Source: Allobosea sp. 67-29
GTDB lineage: Bacteria; Pseudomonadota; Alphaproteobacteria; Rhizobiales; Beijerinckiaceae
Length of the DNA: 64,000 nt
Assembly: GCF_001898115.1 (NCBI RefSeq)
Contig: NZ_MKSQ01000014.1
Location: forward strand, 62,001 to 126,000
Direction: 5' to 3'
Shown here: piece after piece, positions 1 to 8,298 of the stretch
Layout of the letters: each line of letters starts with the position of its first letter
Numbering within the stretch: position 1 is the first letter of the stretch
Program-made: the position numbers and the translations under genes
Notes under the pieces: generated by a model
What the model saw: the letters and a program-made list of their open reading frames with translations, nothing else
The model's database searches: none
What the model was told of the DNA's origin: nothing

Positions 1-24
1 GGCTGAAGTCCGAACGCCCCGCGA

Positions 25-49
25 CCGCGCCATGGAGCGCGGTTTTTTT
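25..49 (+). terminator. Rho-independent terminator of a gene upstream of the window
   Basis: A perfect 6-bp stem (CCGCGC at 25-30, GCGCGG at 37-42) with a 6-nt loop is followed directly by seven T residues (43-49). It lies before argC and on its strand, so it should end a plus-strand transcript entering from the left. Only about 24 bases of that upstream gene or its 3' end are in the window, too little to identify it. Confidence 0.8.
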
Positions 50-90
50 ATGCCCTTAGCCAACTCGCCTGCCCAGCCTCCGGGGTCCCG

Positions 91-1026
91 ATGAGCCAGA
101 ACCTGAAATCCATCTTCATCGACGGCGAGGCCGGCACGACCGGGCTCGGCATCCGCGATCGCCTCGCCGCCCTGCCGGAAGTGGCGGTGAAGAGCATCGA
201 TCCGGACAAGCGCAAGGATCCGGCCGCGCGCAAGGAGATGATGGCAGCGGTCGATCTGGTCGTTCTCTGCCTCCCCGACGAGGCAGCGAAGGAGTCGGTC
301 GCGCTGGCCGACGAACTGGGCGTGGACGCGCCGAAGATCGTCGATGCCGCGACGGCGCATCGCATCGCGCCGGGCTGGGTCTATGGTTTCGCCGAGCTCG
401 AGCCGGGACAGGCAGGCAAGATCGCCAACGCCAACCGGGTGGCCAATCCGGGCTGCTACCCCACCGGTGCCATCGCGCTGCTGCGCCCCTTGGTCGATGC
501 CGGCATGATCCCGCATGACTACCCCGTCACGGTGAACGCCGTTTCCGGCTATTCCGGTGGCGGCAAGTCGATGATCGAGGATTTCGAGACCGGCGTCGCT
601 CCGGCCTTCGAGCTCTATGGCCTCGGCCTGCGCCACAAGCATCTGCCGGAGCTGCAGGCCTATGCCAGGCTGACGCGGCGGCCGATCTTCGTGCCATCGG
701 TCGGGAATTTCCGGCAGGGTATGCTGGTTTCCGTGCCGCTCCATCTCGACACGCTGCCCGGCCGGCCCGGGGTGGCCGATCTCCATCACACGCTGGCCGA
801 GCGCTATGCCGGCTCGACCTATGTCAGCGTGATCTCGCAGGATGGCTCTGGCGGCAAGATCGAGCCCGAGGCACTCAACGACACCAACAAGCTGGAGCTC
901 AGGGTCTTCGGCCAGGACGACCTCGGCCAGGCGGTGCTGGTCGCGCGGCTCGACAATCTTGGCAAGGGTGCCTCCGGGGCGGCGGTGCAGAACATCCGCC
1001 TGATGCTCGGGTTGCCGGAGGGCTGA
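91..1026 (+). CDS. argC: N-acetyl-gamma-glutamyl-phosphate reductase (type 2)
   Basis: This enzyme reduces N-acetylglutamyl 5-phosphate to N-acetylglutamate 5-semialdehyde with NADPH, the third step of arginine biosynthesis in the cytoplasm. The 311-residue product matches the short type-2 ArgC class (about 310 residues), not the roughly 340-residue type 1. A glycine-rich nucleotide-binding segment (GEAGTTGLG) is at residues 12-20. The catalytic cysteine lies in NPGCYPTG at residue 122. The C-terminal dimerisation half contains the expected SGYSGGGK segment and KHLPE. The start ATG at 91 is taken because the conserved protein begins there, after the terminator at 25-49. A hairpin between this gene and the convergent hydrolase serves as its terminator. 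Confidence 0.95.
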   Translation: MSQNLKSIFIDGEAGTTGLGIRDRLAALPEVAVKSIDPDKRKDPAARKEMMAAVDLVVLCLPDEAAKESVALADELGVDAPKIVDAATAHRIAPGWVYGFAELEPGQAGKIANANRVANPGCYPTGAIALLRPLVDAGMIPHDYPVTVNAVSGYSGGGKSMIEDFETGVAPAFELYGLGLRHKHLPELQAYARLTRRPIFVPSVGNFRQGMLVSVPLHLDTLPGRPGVADLHHTLAERYAGSTYVSVISQDGSGGKIEPEALNDTNKLELRVFGQDDLGQAVLVARLDNLGKGASGAAVQNIRLMLGLPEG

Positions 1027-1073
1027 GACGCGCCTTCGTTCGCCGCTCGCGGCGCGGCGAATGCCGATACGAA

Positions 1074-1097
1074 AAAGGGCCGCAATCGCGGCCCTTT
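1074..1097. terminator. Bidirectional hairpin terminator between argC and the FAH-family gene
   Basis: A 10-bp perfect stem (AAAGGGCCGC at 1074-1083, GCGGCCCTTT at 1088-1097) encloses a 4-nt loop. It sits between two convergent genes and is flanked by a short A run on the left and T residues on the right, so it could stop transcription from either side. The T runs are short, so strength is uncertain. Confidence 0.65.
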
Positions 1098-1124
1098 CCA
1101 TGTTCGGTACAGAGAAATTCGTAC

Positions 1125-1973
1125 TCAGCCCTTGTAGGCGACGAAGTTCTGCTTCTGCTCGCCGAGGCCCTCGATGCCAAGGGTCACGACTTCGCCGCCC
1201 TTCAGGAAGCGCGGCGGCTTGAAGCCGAGGCCGACGCCCGGAGGCGTGCCGGTGGTGATGACGTCGCCTGGATCGAGCCGCATGAACTGGCTGATGTAGT
1301 GCACCAGATACGCGCAGCCGAAGATCATGGTCTTGGACGAGCCGTTCTGGACGCGCTCGCCATCGACCTCGAGCCACATGGCGAGGTTCTGGACGTCCTT
1401 GACCTCGTCGGTCGTCACCAGCCAGGGGCCGAGCGGACCGAAGGTCGGGCAGCCCTTGCCCTTGGCCCACTGGCCGCCGCGCTCGATCTGGAACGCGCGC
1501 TCGGAGACGTCGTTGCAGACGGCGAAGCCGGCGATCGCGGCCATCGCCTTGTCCTCGGGAATGTAGGAGCCGCCGTCGCCGATCACGATGGCGAGCTCGA
1601 CCTCCCAGTCGGTCTTGGTCGAGCCCTTCGGGATGATGACGTCGTCGTTCGGGCCGACGATGCAGTTCGGGGCCTTGTTGAAGAGGATCGGCTCCTTCGG
1701 GATCTCGGCCCCGGTCTCTGCCGCGTGGTCGGCGAAATTCAGGCCGACGGCGATGAAGTTGCGCACGTCGCCGACGCAGGCGCCGATGCGTGGCGAGCCC
1801 GAGATCAGCGGCAGCGATTCCGGCGAGAGCGCCTTGATCTTGGCGATGGAGGCCGAGGTCAGCGCCTTGCCGGCGAGATCCGGGATGACGCCGGACAGGT
1901 CGCGCAACCCGCCCTTCGCGTCGAGAAGGCCGGGCTTTTCCTGGCCGGGCGCACCGTAGCGGAGAAGTTTCAA
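1125..1973 (-). CDS. Fumarylacetoacetate hydrolase family protein
   Basis: A 282-residue member of the FAH superfamily, whose members hydrolyse or decarboxylate acyl-pyruvate-type substrates or isomerise oxo-dioates using a divalent metal. The metal-binding segment DWEVELAIVIG and the following NDVSERAFQ segment are present, as are the C-terminal GTPPGVG and GLGEQ elements. The N-terminal cap of about 70 residues is typical of the YcgM/ureidoglycolate-lyase-like subgroup. The start is a TTG codon at 1973, preceded by GAGGT at a spacing of about seven bases; no in-frame ATG fits better. The gene stands alone, divergent from the FadL-type channel and convergent with argC, so context does not fix the substrate. 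Aromatic or sugar-acid catabolism are both possible. Confidence 0.85.
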   Translation of the reverse strand: MKLLRYGAPGQEKPGLLDAKGGLRDLSGVIPDLAGKALTSASIAKIKALSPESLPLISGSPRIGACVGDVRNFIAVGLNFADHAAETGAEIPKEPILFNKAPNCIVGPNDDVIIPKGSTKTDWEVELAIVIGDGGSYIPEDKAMAAIAGFAVCNDVSERAFQIERGGQWAKGKGCPTFGPLGPWLVTTDEVKDVQNLAMWLEVDGERVQNGSSKTMIFGCAYLVHYISQFMRLDPGDVITTGTPPGVGLGFKPPRFLKGGEVVTLGIEGLGEQKQNFVAYKG

Positions 1974-2401
1974 GGCGTTACCTCATTTCAAACGTTATAA
2001 ATGACGCGCGATCTGACCGGATGTGCCGGGCGATGACAAGCCTGTCGCTACGCATGACCTGCCCGCGCCGCTGCCGGAGGTGGAAAATTGTTGCCGGAAT
2101 GCAACGTTGCCGGGCAAAGCGATGGAAAGGCAGCGCGGTTCGAAGTGCCGCAAGGTCAAGCGCGAACCACCGGAAATCGGCGATAGTTCTTATGTAAACG
2201 ATCTTTTTTGAATCGAATGGGTTTGGCCGCCTCCAAAATGCGGCGTTTTGGGTGATTTTCGCCAGCCGCCGCGTCGAAGACGAAAACGAAAGGGCCAATT
2301 TTAGGCATGTAGGGCGGGATTGCGGCCGAAATCGGCTCGCGTCATGCTTCGAATCGAGCGAGGCGATGACGCCTCGGATAACGACAAACGGGATGGACTC
2401 G
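1974..2401. other. Divergent intergenic region with a 6-bp dyad
   Basis: This 428-base stretch separates two divergent genes and must hold both promoters. I see one clear structure: a perfect inverted repeat, CCAAAA at 2233-2238 and TTTTGG at 2246-2251, separated by seven bases. It lies about 150 bases before the FadL-type gene, in a comparatively AT-rich patch (about 2180-2320), and could be a regulator site. No convincing small gene is visible. An in-frame GTG at 2252 extends the downstream frame, but that extension has no signal-peptide character. Confidence 0.4.
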
Positions 2402-3730
2402 ATGAAGGGCCTCGTTCGCAGCGTCGCTGCCGCTTCGGTTTCTCTGGCTGCCCTGCTGGCGGCGGGTTCCGCTTCGGCCAGCTCTTTTGCCATCCGCAGC
2501 GGCCAGAGCGCCGAAGGTCTCGGCATGGCCTATGCCGGCGCCGCTTCGGGCGGCATCGGCATGGGGGCGATGGCCTGGAACCCGGCCACCATCACCATGT
2601 TCCCGGGCCGCAACAGCAACTGGAACTTCACCTATCTCTATGCTCACGGCGACTACCAGCCGACCTCAACGACGCGGCTGGGCTCGCCTCTTGGCCCGGC
2701 GAGCCCGATCCAGAACGGTACCGGCAACCTCGGTGGCGACGGCGGCTTCATCCCGGCTTCGTATTCCGCCTGGCAGCTGACGGATCGCTTCTGGATCGGC
2801 GTGACCACGGGTGCCCCCTACGGGCTGCGCTCCAAGGCCGACAATCAGGTGCATGCCGCGCAGATCTATGGCCGCTCCGCCAAGGTGACGACGGTCAACG
2901 TCTCGCCGACCATGGGCTACAAGGTGAACGACTGGCTCTCGGTCGGTGCCGCGCTGCAGATTCAGTATCTCGATGCCAGCCTCAAGCAGGCCAACGGTAT
3001 CGGCCCGTCGGCGGCGCCGGTCATCCTCGAGGGCGACACAGTCGATTTCGGCTATCGCTTCGGCTTCACGCTGACGCCGTTCCAAGGCACCAATATCGGC
3101 CTGGCCTACCGCTCGGCGATCCGGCAGACGCTCGAAGGCAAGCTGCGCGGCGCTCCTGGTGCGCCCCCGGCGCTCCCGGTGAAGGCCAATCTCAACCTGC
3201 CGGATTCGGTCGTCTTCGGTCTCTCGCAGGTCATCAACGACCAGTGGCAGGTCCATGCCGGGGTGGAATGGACGAACTGGAGCCGTTTCCGCAACATTCC
3301 GATTGTCAGCCGCCTCGGCGGAACACCGGTCAGCAGCCTGAATTTCCAGTATGACGATGCCTGGTATTTCTCGCTCGGCGCCGAGTACAAGTACAGCAAC
3401 GCCCTGACCCTGCGCGCCGGTGTTGGTTATGAACTCTCGGCGGTGAACGACCGCAACCGGACGATCTACATCTCCGACAACGACCGTCTCTGGCTCTCGG
3501 CCGGTGCGAGCTATCAGCTCACCGACAAGATCAAGCTCGACCTCGGCTATACCTATATCGACGTGAAGAAGGCCCGGGTGAACTACAACGGTGCGCATCC
3601 GCAACAGGGCGCCGTGTTCTACACCGCCGAGGCGAAGCCCTATGTGCACATCGTCTCGGCCGGACTGACCTATCGCTGGGACGATCCGACCCAGACCGTT
3701 CCGGTCCACCCGGTGGTCCGCAAGTACTGA
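2402..3730 (+). CDS. FadL/OmpP1/TodX-family outer membrane transport protein
   Basis: An outer-membrane beta-barrel of the FadL family, which lets long-chain fatty acids or other hydrophobic compounds into the cell. With the start at 2402 the product has 442 residues. A clear signal peptide (MKGLVRSVAAASVSLAALL, then AAGSASA) is followed by a mature N terminus with the family hallmark, a plug-like segment rich in Gly/Ala that includes SAEGLGMAYAGAA. Repeating amphipathic beta strands with aromatic girdles run to the C terminus (for example YSLGAEY-like and LDLGYTYID segments), and LTYRWDD lies near the end. GGGA at 2390-2393 is a fair ribosome site for ATG 2402; ATG 2393 is also possible. A strong terminator follows. 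The exact substrate cannot be told from sequence. Confidence 0.88.
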   Translation: MKGLVRSVAAASVSLAALLAAGSASASSFAIRSGQSAEGLGMAYAGAASGGIGMGAMAWNPATITMFPGRNSNWNFTYLYAHGDYQPTSTTRLGSPLGPASPIQNGTGNLGGDGGFIPASYSAWQLTDRFWIGVTTGAPYGLRSKADNQVHAAQIYGRSAKVTTVNVSPTMGYKVNDWLSVGAALQIQYLDASLKQANGIGPSAAPVILEGDTVDFGYRFGFTLTPFQGTNIGLAYRSAIRQTLEGKLRGAPGAPPALPVKANLNLPDSVVFGLSQVINDQWQVHAGVEWTNWSRFRNIPIVSRLGGTPVSSLNFQYDDAWYFSLGAEYKYSNALTLRAGVGYELSAVNDRNRTIYISDNDRLWLSAGASYQLTDKIKLDLGYTYIDVKKARVNYNGAHPQQGAVFYTAEAKPYVHIVSAGLTYRWDDPTQTVPVHPVVRKY

Positions 3731-3752
3731 GCTGCTCGACCGGCCTCATTGG

Positions 3753-3780
3753 AAAGCCGGCCCTCGGGCCGGCTTTTTTC
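3753..3780 (+). terminator. Rho-independent terminator after the FadL-type gene
   Basis: A 10-bp perfect stem (AAAGCCGGCC at 3753-3762, GGCCGGCTTT at 3767-3776) with a CTCG loop runs into a tract of six T residues. It begins 22 bases after the stop codon of the channel gene. Confidence 0.9.
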
Positions 3781-4011
3781 TTTGTTTGTCCGCCGTCCGG
3801 GAGACGGCCGAGCAACTCGTCCGGTCGGTGCCGGACTGCTGCCCTCGACTCTCGAAGCCTGCCGTCATCGACGGTCTGGAGCGATCTTCGGCCGGCCGGT
3901 GCGCTCGGTATCGCGTGCCGCGATTGCGATCGTTCGGGCTCGCCCGACATGTGACGGAACAAAGGCAGGCCCGACGCCGTTCCAGCTTCGCAAATGGAGA
4001 GGGAGGCGATC
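3781..4011. other. Intergenic region without a recognisable gene
   Basis: These 231 bases lie between the FadL terminator and two micro-ORFs. No frame here reads like a real protein. Only the last 20 bases matter clearly: they hold the purine-rich GGAGAGGGAGG ribosome site of the first micro-ORF. The promoter for the micro-ORFs should be here, but I cannot pick it out. Confidence 0.3.
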
Positions 4012-4092
4012 ATGGGCTTGTTCGAGATCGGCGTCGTTCTGGCTTGCGCGACGGCTTTCGGCTTTTGCATCGCGGCGGATGACGAGGCGTAG
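4012..4092 (+). CDS. Putative 26-residue single-span membrane micro-protein
   Basis: An unannotated-looking micro-ORF of 26 codons that I do not recognise. The strong ribosome site GGAGAGGGAGG ends about six bases before the ATG, much better than chance. The product starts MGLFEIGVVLACATAFGFCI and ends in an acidic AADDEA tail, so it is one hydrophobic helix (about residues 3-21) with a charged C terminus. This is the shape of small helper subunits of membrane complexes, but the sequence does not match CydX or KdpF patterns that I know. A second micro-ORF with the same architecture begins nine bases after its stop. No ion pump or oxidase gene is nearby. Gene status is inferred from the ribosome site and hydrophobicity only. 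Confidence 0.5.
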   Translation: MGLFEIGVVLACATAFGFCIAADDEA

Positions 4093-4101
4093 CCATCCGT
4101 C

Positions 4102-4185
4102 ATGGATAATCCGATTCTGATAGCGTCCGGCATGGTGGCGATAGCCGCCTTTGCCTGGCTCGCAGCCCAGTACTGGGATGCCTGA
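4102..4185 (+). CDS. Putative 27-residue single-span membrane micro-protein
   Basis: The second of two tandem micro-ORFs, with 27 codons starting nine bases after the first one stops. The product begins MDNPILIASGMVAIAAFAWL and ends AAQYWDA: a short polar N terminus, one hydrophobic helix (about residues 5-22) and an aromatic/acidic end. There is no good ribosome site of its own within ten bases (a GAGG lies about 14 bases upstream), so translation would probably be coupled to the first frame. I do not recognise it. The shared architecture with its neighbour suggests a pair that might act together in the inner membrane. It could still be a chance frame. Confidence 0.4.
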   Translation: MDNPILIASGMVAIAAFAWLAAQYWDA

Positions 4186-4331
4186 GCGTCCGGTGGCATT
4201 ACGGTCAGAGCCGCGTCGCCTTGATGCAGCCGGTCCGGCTGAGTGCTGCGCGACGAAGCTGGTCCGGGCGGAATGCCACGCACCTCGGGTGGAATTGGCG
4301 CTGATCCTGGTCGCCTGACGCTGGAAGGGCC

Positions 4332-6152
4332 CTACACCTTCACCTTGACATAGGTTCCCGGTGCATCCGCCAGCGGCTTGAGCTTGCCGCCTCCGGGCTC
4401 GCGCGCCGCGACCTTCTTCGGGGCCTGGGCTTCGAGCCAAGCGAACCAGTGCGGCCACCATGAGCCCGGATGTTCCTCGGCCTTGGCCATCCAGGCGTCG
4501 AGATCTCCTTCCGGCGGCCCGCCTGTCCAGTACTGATACTTCACCTTGGCGGGTGGATTGACCACGCCGGCGATGTGGCCGGAGCCCGCGACCACATGCT
4601 CCACCGGGCCGCCGAAGCATTGCGAGCCGATGAAGACGGAAGGGGCGGGGGCGATGTGGTCCTCGCGGGTCGCGAGGTTGTAGATCGGTATCTTGACGGC
4701 TTTCAGGTCGAGGTGCTTGCCGCCGATCACCATCTCCCCCTTGGAGAGCTTGTTGTCCAGATAGCAGTTGCGCAGGTAGAAAGAGTGGTTCGCTGCCGGC
4801 ATCCGGGTCGAATCCGCATTCCAGTAGAGCAGGTCGAACGGGGCCGGGGCCTTGCCCTTCAGGTAGTTGTTGACCGCGTAGGACCAGATCAGGTCGTTCG
4901 GGCGGAGCATGTTGAAGGCGCCGGCCATGCGCGAGCCGTCGAGATAGCCGGTTCTCGCCATCTGCTCCTCGATCGCATGAATCTGCGCCTCGTCGACGAA
5001 GACCGACAGTTCGCCGGCCTGTGAGAAATCGACCTGCGTGGTGAAGAAGGTCGCGCTCTCGATGCGCCTGTCGCGCACCGCCGCCATATAGGCGAGCGTC
5101 ACCCCCAGCAGCGTGCCGCCGACGCAATAGCCGATGGCGGAGACCTTCTTCTCGCCCGTCGACTGCTCGATCACGTCGAGCGCCGCGAAGATGCCTTCGC
5201 GCATGTAGCTCTCGAAATCCTTCGCGGCGTGTCGCGCATCGGGATTGACCCAGGAGATGCAGAACACGGTCAGGCCCTGCTCGACGCACCAGCGGATGAA
5301 GCTCTTTTCCGGGTTGAGGTCGAGGATGTAGAACTTGTTGATCCAGGGCGGGACGATCAGCAGCGGTCGCTTCAGGACCTGCGGCGTCGCCGGCGCATAT
5401 TGGATGAGCTCCATGATCTCGTTGCGGAAGATCACCTTGCCGGGTGTCGTGGCGATGTTGACGCCGACCTCGAACGAGGCGGCGTCCGATTGGCGGATCT
5501 TGAGCTCGCCGCCGCCGGCCTCGACGTCCTCGGCAAACATCTTCATGCCGCGCACGAGGTTGTCGCCGTTCTGCTGCAGGGTCTCGCGCAGCAGTTCTGG
5601 ATTCGTCGCGATGAAGTTGGTCGGTGAGAGCGCGCCGGCGATCTGCTTGATGTAGAAGCGGGCCTTCTCGCGGGTATGCGGATCGATGTCGTCGGCCTTG
5701 TCGACCATGGTCTCGGCCCAGCGCGAGCCGATCAGGTAGGCCTGCTTGATGAAGTCGAAGGTCGGGTGGTTGGTCCAGTCGGGGTCCTTGAACCGGGAAT
5801 CGCGCCTGTCGGGCTCGGCGACGGGCGCGACGTCCTCGCCGGCCGCGCGCTTCAGCGAGGCGCTCCACAGGTTGAAGAATTCGCCGGTCAGAGAGGCCTG
5901 CGCCTCGATGATCTTGGCCGGGTCCTTGGTCCAGCGCTCGGCCACGCGCCCCAGCGTCCTGACCATGTCGCTGGCCTCGTCGGCCTGGCCGGTCTTGGCC
6001 TCGCCGCGCTCGATCGGCTTGAGGTAGGCGGCCGTGACCTTGCCGTACTCCTCGAAGAGGCGGCCCATGTTCTGCGCGAACTGATCGAAGTCCGGGGTGG
6101 CATTCGCCGCCCCGGCCGCCTCCTTCGGTCGATCGTCGCCCTGCCGGCCCAT
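4332..6152 (-). CDS. phaC: Class I poly(3-hydroxyalkanoate) synthase
   Basis: PhaC polymerises (R)-3-hydroxyacyl-CoA, usually 3-hydroxybutyryl-CoA, into storage polyester on the surface of PHA granules. The 606-residue length fits class I synthases. The N-terminal 230 residues are the less conserved granule/dimer domain, followed by an alpha/beta-hydrolase core. The lipase-like box GYCVGG contains catalytic Cys343. Asp498 (REDHIAP) and His526 (GSGHIAG) complete the triad. The ATG at 6152 starts the conserved protein. No phaA, phaB, phasin or phaR lies beside it, so monomer supply is encoded elsewhere. It is divergent from the small lipoprotein gene, with 114 bases between them. Confidence 0.96.
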   Translation of the reverse strand: MGRQGDDRPKEAAGAANATPDFDQFAQNMGRLFEEYGKVTAAYLKPIERGEAKTGQADEASDMVRTLGRVAERWTKDPAKIIEAQASLTGEFFNLWSASLKRAAGEDVAPVAEPDRRDSRFKDPDWTNHPTFDFIKQAYLIGSRWAETMVDKADDIDPHTREKARFYIKQIAGALSPTNFIATNPELLRETLQQNGDNLVRGMKMFAEDVEAGGGELKIRQSDAASFEVGVNIATTPGKVIFRNEIMELIQYAPATPQVLKRPLLIVPPWINKFYILDLNPEKSFIRWCVEQGLTVFCISWVNPDARHAAKDFESYMREGIFAALDVIEQSTGEKKVSAIGYCVGGTLLGVTLAYMAAVRDRRIESATFFTTQVDFSQAGELSVFVDEAQIHAIEEQMARTGYLDGSRMAGAFNMLRPNDLIWSYAVNNYLKGKAPAPFDLLYWNADSTRMPAANHSFYLRNCYLDNKLSKGEMVIGGKHLDLKAVKIPIYNLATREDHIAPAPSVFIGSQCFGGPVEHVVAGSGHIAGVVNPPAKVKYQYWTGGPPEGDLDAWMAKAEEHPGSWWPHWFAWLEAQAPKKVAAREPGGGKLKPLADAPGTYVKVKV

Positions 6153-6266
6153 GAAACGAATCCCCCTTGTCGATCGAGGCTAGCGCATCGCTCCCCATTT
6201 TGGTCCTATTAAGGACGCACCCGCTGTGCTTTACCAAGCAAATTCGTCGAACTGCCGGAAGCCCTC

Positions 6267-6728
6267 ATGCCGACCGAATTCCCCGCGAAGAAGCTGCTTC
6301 TCCTGTCGACGCTGCTTTGGGCTGGCGCCGCGCTGGCTGGCTGCGCCGGAGATGACGGGCTGGTGAAGGGCCCGGCCGAAGCGATCGGCATGGCGACGAC
6401 GCCCCAGGAGTCGAAAGCCTTCGTCCGTGCGACCCGCCCGGACGACATGGCGTTCATCCCGGTCGGGTCGACGATTCCCGTCGCACAGCTCTGCCCAGGC
6501 CCGACGCCTCCGCCGGCCTATACGCCGAGCGGAACCTCCGCCCATTTCGCGACCCCCAAGCCCATCGCCGATCCGGGCGAGGCCTGCAAGCCGCGTGCGG
6601 ACTTCAAGGGCATCGAGGCCCGGCTGGAGGCCAAGCAGAAGACCAACGAGGCTGCGGGCAACACGGCCAAGGCGCTGGGCGCCGCGACCACGCCGCCCAA
6701 GCCGGCGCAGATTCCGCCCGCAAACTGA
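6267..6728 (+). CDS. Small hypothetical lipoprotein
   Basis: A 153-residue protein that I do not recognise. It has a lysine-containing n-region, a leucine-rich h-region and a lipobox LAGC with the acylated cysteine at residue 26, so it should be a lipoprotein. The mature part is proline- and alanine-rich with low complexity, including a PTPPPAY stretch and a C-terminal KPAQIPPAN. It contains two further cysteines (CPGP and ACKP) that could form a disulfide. A short central segment (about residues 108-130) is rich in E and K and may be helical. It is divergent from phaC, and I see no functional link beyond adjacency. A hairpin with a T run follows at 6790-6808. Confidence 0.7.
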   Translation: MPTEFPAKKLLLLSTLLWAGAALAGCAGDDGLVKGPAEAIGMATTPQESKAFVRATRPDDMAFIPVGSTIPVAQLCPGPTPPPAYTPSGTSAHFATPKPIADPGEACKPRADFKGIEARLEAKQKTNEAAGNTAKALGAATTPPKPAQIPPAN

Positions 6729-6789
6729 AAAACACCTCGCTGATCAAGCGGGACCGTTCGGCGGCCACTGTTCCTCATAAACAGCATGT

Positions 6790-6808
6790 CGCAATTTCTT
6801 GCGTTTTT
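6790..6808 (+). terminator. Weak Rho-independent terminator
   Basis: CGCAA at 6790-6794 and TTGCG at 6799-6803 form a short 5-bp stem with a 4-nt TTTC loop, followed by five T residues. It is about 60 bases after the lipoprotein stop codon and before the aminotransferase promoter region. The stem is short, so function is tentative. Confidence 0.45.
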
Positions 6809-6908
6809 AGCCCTGTCCTGAACAAAGATGCGGTGCTAAGCACCTTCGGCGCAAGGATGTGAATGCGCCAGTCATGCCGCCCGTTCGGCGGCCAGGGACC
6901 TGTTCGAG

Positions 6909-8129
6909 ATGACCGATTTTCACCGTATCAAGCGCCTGCCGCCCTACGTTTTCGAACAGGTCAACAAGATCAAGGCCGCCGAGCGCGCCAAGGGCGTGGA
7001 CATCATCGACCTCGGCATGGGCAATCCGGATCTACCGGCGCCCAAGCATGTCATCGAGAAGCTGGTCGAGACCGCCGGCAAGCCGCGCACGGACCGCTAT
7101 TCCGCCTCCAAGGGCATCGGCGGCCTGCGCCGCGCCCAGGCGAATTATTACGAGCGCCGCTTCGGCGTGAAGCTGAACCCCGAGACCCAGGTCGTCGCGA
7201 CCCTGGGCTCGAAGGAGGGCTTCGCCAATATGGCGCAGGCCATCACCGGCCCCGGCGATGTCGTTCTGGTGCCGAATCCGAGCTATCCGATCCACGCCTT
7301 CGGCTTCCTGATGGCGGGCGGCGTGATCCGCTCCGTCCCGGCGGAGCCCACTCCGGCAATGTTTCCGGCGCTCGAGAGGGCGGTGATGCATTCGGTGCCG
7401 AAGCCGATCGCGCTCGTCACCTGCTACCCTGCGAACCCGACCGCCTATGTCGCGAGCCTCGACTTCTACCGGGATCTCGTCGCCTTCGCGAAGAAGCATG
7501 AATTGATCCTGCTCTCGGACCTCGCCTATGCCGAGGTGTATTTCGACGAGAGGAATCCACCGCCCTCGATGCTGCAGGTGCCCGGCGCGATCGACGTCGC
7601 GGTCGAGTTCACCTCCATGTCGAAGACCTTTTCCATGGCCGGCTGGCGCATGGGCTTCGCCGTCGGCAACGAGCGCCTGCTCGCCGCGCTGGCGCGGGTG
7701 AAATCCTATCTCGACTACGGGGCCTATACGCCGATCCAGGTCGCGGCGGCGGCCGCGCTCAACGGTCCCGAGGATTGCATCCGCGAGATGCGCGAGACCT
7801 ACCGCAAGCGCCGCGATGCGCTGGTCGAGAGCTTCGGCAAGGCCGGCTGGGAGTTTCCGGCGCCCGAGGCCTCGATGTTCGCCTGGGTGCCGATTCCGGA
7901 GAAGTTCCGCCATCTCGGCTCGCTGGAGTTCTCGAAGCTCCTGATCGAGAAGGCGGAGGTCGCGGTCGCGCCGGGCATCGGCTTCGGCGAGCACGGCGAC
8001 GACTTCGTCCGCATCGCCATCGTCGAGAATGAGCAGCGCATCCGCCAGGCCGCGCGCAATATCGGCCGCTTCCTCAAGGGCGCCGATGCGACGCTGCACA
8101 ATGTCATCCAGATGCCGAAGGCGGGGTAG
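6909..8129 (+). CDS. Class I/II PLP-dependent aminotransferase (LL-DAP/alanine type)
   Basis: A 406-residue fold-type I aminotransferase of the AlaC / LL-diaminopimelate aminotransferase-like group. The PLP-binding lysine is Lys239 in SMSKTFSMAGWRMG, Asp204 lies in LLSDLAYAEV, and the NPTAY segment (about 177) and Arg247 fit the family pattern. The gene lies a short way upstream of hom, an arrangement common in Alphaproteobacteria. There the enzyme is thought to work in alanine/pyruvate or aspartate-family transamination, so glutamate-pyruvate aminotransferase activity is as likely as a role in lysine synthesis. The ATG at 6909 begins the conserved segment (MTDFHRIKRLPPYVF). An upstream ATG in another frame is not credible. 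Confidence 0.88.
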   Translation: MTDFHRIKRLPPYVFEQVNKIKAAERAKGVDIIDLGMGNPDLPAPKHVIEKLVETAGKPRTDRYSASKGIGGLRRAQANYYERRFGVKLNPETQVVATLGSKEGFANMAQAITGPGDVVLVPNPSYPIHAFGFLMAGGVIRSVPAEPTPAMFPALERAVMHSVPKPIALVTCYPANPTAYVASLDFYRDLVAFAKKHELILLSDLAYAEVYFDERNPPPSMLQVPGAIDVAVEFTSMSKTFSMAGWRMGFAVGNERLLAALARVKSYLDYGAYTPIQVAAAAALNGPEDCIREMRETYRKRRDALVESFGKAGWEFPAPEASMFAWVPIPEKFRHLGSLEFSKLLIEKAEVAVAPGIGFGEHGDDFVRIAIVENEQRIRQAARNIGRFLKGADATLHNVIQMPKAG

Positions 8130-8252
8130 GGCGCGGTCCTTTCGCGGAACAGGGAGCCGGTATCGATGCGCCTCCGCCGGTTGTCCGGCCTGGCGGCCTG
8201 CGGTTGCCGAGCCCTTGGCTCTGGACCCGCCGCGAAAAACATGGGAACCGGG

Positions 8253-8281
8253 ACGGTGCGGATGAACGGATTCCGCACCGT
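8253..8281. repeat. Perfect 10-bp inverted repeat before a small membrane-protein gene
   Basis: ACGGTGCGGA at 8253-8262 and TCCGCACCGT at 8272-8281 form a perfect 10-bp dyad with a 9-base centre, ending 17 bases before the ATG at 8299. There is no T run, so it is not a standard terminator. It could be an operator or an mRNA hairpin near the ribosome site. Confidence 0.6.
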
Positions 8282-8298
8282 GTCCGGGGTCAGCTTCC

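Noticed and set aside
3865..6237. A 790-codon open frame opposite part of the FadL-phaC gap and in another frame of phaC
   Set aside because: It is a frame shadow of phaC: the translation is Arg/Gly/Pro-rich with no domain, while the phaC frame has a full catalytic triad.
6754..6894. A 14-bp exact direct repeat (CCGTTCGGCGGCCA at 6754-6767 and 6881-6894)
   Set aside because: GC-rich and only two copies 127 bases apart, with no transposon ends or target-site pattern; it may be chance in this composition.
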